Positions 6,579 to 8,272 of a stretch of 8,272 bases of DNA are shown piece after piece; position 1 is the first letter of the stretch; each line of letters begins with the position of its first letter. The DNA comes from Bacteroidales bacterium (GTDB lineage Bacteria > Bacteroidota > Bacteroidia > Bacteroidales > Muribaculaceae): NCBI GenBank assembly GCA_014800105.1, contig JAAVGQ010000027.1:18155-26426 (forward strand), written 5' to 3'. The notes beneath the pieces were generated by a model. It was not told where the DNA came from, did no database searches, and saw nothing but the letters and a program-made list of their open reading frames with translations. A program made the translations under genes and the position numbers.

Positions 6579-8036
6579 ATGAATACCTCTGACCGTAATA
6601 TATCTGCTGAAACTCAAGCGAGCGAGTCTGCGACTGCCCCGGCAGCCACGTCCGTTGCCGCGACTGCTAATGCCGTTTCATGGAGCAAAGCATTGAAGCG
6701 GTATGCTAATTTTCTGGAATGGCGTGAATTGCATATTACTGATTCCGGGTTTGTACTCATTCTTGCAGCGATCATAGGAATTTTTACGGGCGTCAGTGCC
6801 TGGTTCCTGAAGCTTATGATTGCCCGTGTTACCCAATGGGGGCATGGCCTCGTTTCCCTTGCAGGGGCTGATTGGCTCATCATCTTTCTTCCGGTTATCG
6901 GTATAACAATCACGGGATTGTTGTTTCGTGAAAAAGTTTCTAACGGCGTTGAACGTATGGTTGGCGACTTTAAGGTTGGCAACTACAGCCTGAAGTGGAA
7001 CACCATTTATGGCTCCATGATAGGTAGTGCGCTTACGTTAGGATGTGGCGGTACTGCCGGATCCGAGGGACCCATCGCCTATACCGGTGCAGGTATAGGA
7101 AGTAAACTTGGTCGTTTTTTTCGTGTCAATCCTCGCATGATGAGAATTCTCGTCGGTTGTGGAGCTGCTGCCGGTATTGCCGGAATCTTTAAAGCACCCA
7201 TTGGCGGAGCGCTCTTCACGCTCGAAGTGCTACGACTTGAGCTTACTACCATTGCGATAATGGGTGTTTTTCTTTCAGCCCTTGGCGCGGCGCTGACTGC
7301 CTACATTCTTTCAGGATATACATTGGATATAACGGTAACTTCACCCGGGATTTGGGATAGCTCAACCCTATTGTGGGTGGTTGCACTTGGAATTTTTTCC
7401 GGACTTTATTCACTATATTATACATGGACAGGCGGTCTTGTGAAAAAATCTCTGAGTGGTGACAGCCAGCGCTGGTTTCGCTGGGTGTCATCAGGATTGC
7501 TGATTGGCTTGATGATTTACCTTTTTCCTGACCTCTATGGTGAGGGTTATGGGGTAATCAGTTCCATTCTTAACCATCATGAAGCGGCTGCCGGCACCTG
7601 GTGGTTACTGAATAAATTGAAATTTGCTCCCCTTGTTATTATTGCAGCCTGTGTTGGTATGCTTTTATTTAAAGGTGCCGGTTCTTCAGCTGCAAATAAT
7701 GGCGGTGGCGTGGCCGGTGACTTTGCGCCTACGTTATTTGCCGGCTGTCTTGTCGGACTCCTTTTCGGTGAAACTATAAATTATTTCGGTTTCGCTGAAT
7801 TAAATATTGCCCATTGTGCTCTCATTGGTATGGGCGCAACCATGGCAGGAATAATTCGCGCTCCGCTCATGGCAATTTTTTTAACGACTGAGATGGTTGG
7901 AGGTGTTAATTTTTTGCTTCCCGTTTCAGTTGCTGCGTTAATTTCTTACTGCATTGTGATGCTTTTTAAACGTGATACATTCTATCATTCGTCTCCGTTT
8001 GCATCAGCAGTACCTCAGATTGAGATCGAAAAATAG
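6579..8036 (+). CDS. CLC-family chloride channel or H+/anion antiporter
   Basis: A 485-residue multi-pass inner-membrane protein of the CLC (voltage-gated chloride channel) family, moving chloride or a related anion and possibly protons. After a Ser/Ala/Thr-rich N-terminus (about 1-33), the membrane domain spans about 55-465. The family's GxEGP signature is present as GSEGPIAYTG (161-170), with gating glutamate E163. GAAAGIAGIFKAPIGGALFTLE (195-216) and GDFAPTLFAG (380-389) are the helix-end motifs that line the anion site; Y469 may be the central tyrosine. Odd points: the usual GSGIP is replaced by SNGVE (121-125), and the position of the E. coli proton glutamate E203 is Val217 (LFTLEV). No CBS domains follow. 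It lies 48 bases after ruvC with no strong promoter seen, so it is probably in the same unit. Ion selectivity cannot be read from sequence. Confidence 0.93.
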   Translation: MNTSDRNISAETQASESATAPAATSVAATANAVSWSKALKRYANFLEWRELHITDSGFVLILAAIIGIFTGVSAWFLKLMIARVTQWGHGLVSLAGADWLIIFLPVIGITITGLLFREKVSNGVERMVGDFKVGNYSLKWNTIYGSMIGSALTLGCGGTAGSEGPIAYTGAGIGSKLGRFFRVNPRMMRILVGCGAAAGIAGIFKAPIGGALFTLEVLRLELTTIAIMGVFLSALGAALTAYILSGYTLDITVTSPGIWDSSTLLWVVALGIFSGLYSLYYTWTGGLVKKSLSGDSQRWFRWVSSGLLIGLMIYLFPDLYGEGYGVISSILNHHEAAAGTWWLLNKLKFAPLVIIAACVGMLLFKGAGSSAANNGGGVAGDFAPTLFAGCLVGLLFGETINYFGFAELNIAHCALIGMGATMAGIIRAPLMAIFLTTEMVGGVNFLLPVSVAALISYCIVMLFKRDTFYHSSPFASAVPQIEIEK

Positions 8037-8052
8037 AATTTTCTCAAAAATA

Positions 8053-8076
8053 TTTTACCCCGTCGATAGGGTAGAA
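8053..8076. repeat. Inverted repeat TACCC/GGGTA after the CLC gene
   Basis: TACCC (8056-8060) pairs with GGGTA (8069-8073), and T-G/T-A pairs extend the stem outward to 8053-8076. The loop is CGTCGATA. It is 17 bases past the CLC stop and is followed by AAATTTG, not a clean T-run, so a termination role is weak. Confidence 0.35.
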
Positions 8077-8080
8077 ATTT

Positions 8081-8117
8081 GTCCGGGAGTAAAGGTTATG
8101 CTTCCGGACTATGTTTT
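8081..8117 (+). terminator. Candidate terminator hairpin downstream of the CLC gene
   Basis: GTCCGGGAG (8081-8089) pairs with CTTCCGGAC (8101-8109), nine base pairs including one G-T, around an 11-base loop. A short TTTT follows at 8114-8117, four bases beyond the stem, so the U-tract is weak. It would separate the ruvC-CLC unit from the promoter at the window end. An alternative hairpin pairs TTATGC (8096-8101) with GCATAA (8121-8126), which is followed directly by TTTT. Confidence 0.45.
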
Positions 8118-8218
8118 ACAGCATAATTTTAACATTTGTTTAAAATGGTGTGATGTAGGTGGTTGGGTTGATAATCGTGAAAAACTTTGAAAAATTGTGT
8201 AAAAAAGAGGCTGAAAAA

Positions 8219-8250
8219 TTTGGAGGGTAATAGAAAAGTGCCTACCTTTG
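8219..8250 (+). promoter_or_regulatory. Strong promoter-like sequence at the window end, possibly for an rRNA operon
   Basis: TTTG (8219-8222), a 20-base spacer and TACCTTTG (8243-8250) fit the Bacteroidota consensus. An A-rich tract with runs of A and T (about 8180-8218) precedes it, resembling an UP element. From recall, TACCTTTGCACTCGCTTT preceded by TTTGGAGG resembles the upstream of Bacteroidales 16S rRNA operons; this is memory-based pattern recognition, not a search result. The transcribed product lies past base 8272. Confidence 0.6.
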
Positions 8251-8272
8251 CACTCGCTTTTGAGAAGGAACG

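Noticed and set aside
7972..8190. 72-residue plus-strand frame at the end of the CLC gene and beyond
   Set aside because: It overlaps the CLC C-terminus in another frame, has no motif and runs through the hairpin region.
1..8272. CRISPR array, tRNA, insertion sequence or attachment site
   Set aside because: No repeat-spacer pattern, no cloverleaf-like sequence ending in CCA, no transposase and no long terminal inverted repeats were seen.

Overview
The window looks like a chromosomal segment of a Bacteroidales bacterium, plausibly from the Muribaculaceae/Bacteroides side of the order. The reasons are the promoters, which fit the Bacteroidota pattern TTTG-N17-20-TAnnTTTG, the lack of Shine-Dalgarno sequences before most starts, and protein families typical of that phylum: a GYF_2-CD225 membrane protein, DUF4286 beside ruvC, and a lipid-exported retropepsin-like protease. 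The family-level placement is inference.

Layout. Positions 1-704 (minus strand) hold the N-terminal part of a secreted retropepsin-like aspartic protease, cut by the window edge. Positions 705-984 are a divergent intergenic region with one promoter facing each way and, between them, a cluster of small GC-rich hairpins, two of which are near-copies of each other. From 985 to 5028 (plus strand) there is a tight four-gene nucleotide-sugar and glycosyltransferase cluster: ugd (UDP-glucose to UDP-glucuronate), a UDP-glucuronate 4-epimerase (to UDP-galacturonate), rfbA/rmlA (dTDP-glucose synthesis) and a GT2 glycosyltransferase. Gaps are 6-24 bases, so one transcript is likely. Together they would supply acidic and dTDP-linked sugars for capsule, exopolysaccharide or O-antigen.

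A good promoter is embedded in the last codons of the glycosyltransferase gene and is followed by a 16-base tandem direct repeat. It probably drives the second unit: a GYF_2-CD225 membrane protein, a DUF4286 protein, ruvC (Holliday-junction resolvase, overlapping the DUF4286 stop by 4 bases) and, after 48 bases with a perfect 12-base palindrome, a CLC-family anion channel/transporter. After the CLC gene lie two hairpins, one a possible terminator, then an AT-rich tract and a strong promoter-like sequence at the window end that resembles those upstream of Bacteroidales rRNA operons.

Most of this is ordinary housekeeping and polysaccharide-precursor DNA. I do not see a clear undescribed defence, mobile or RNA system. 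The points most worth a second look are the hairpin cluster at 807-920, the CLC protein with non-canonical residues at conserved ion- and proton-handling positions, and the promoter/repeat arrangement at 4978-5052.
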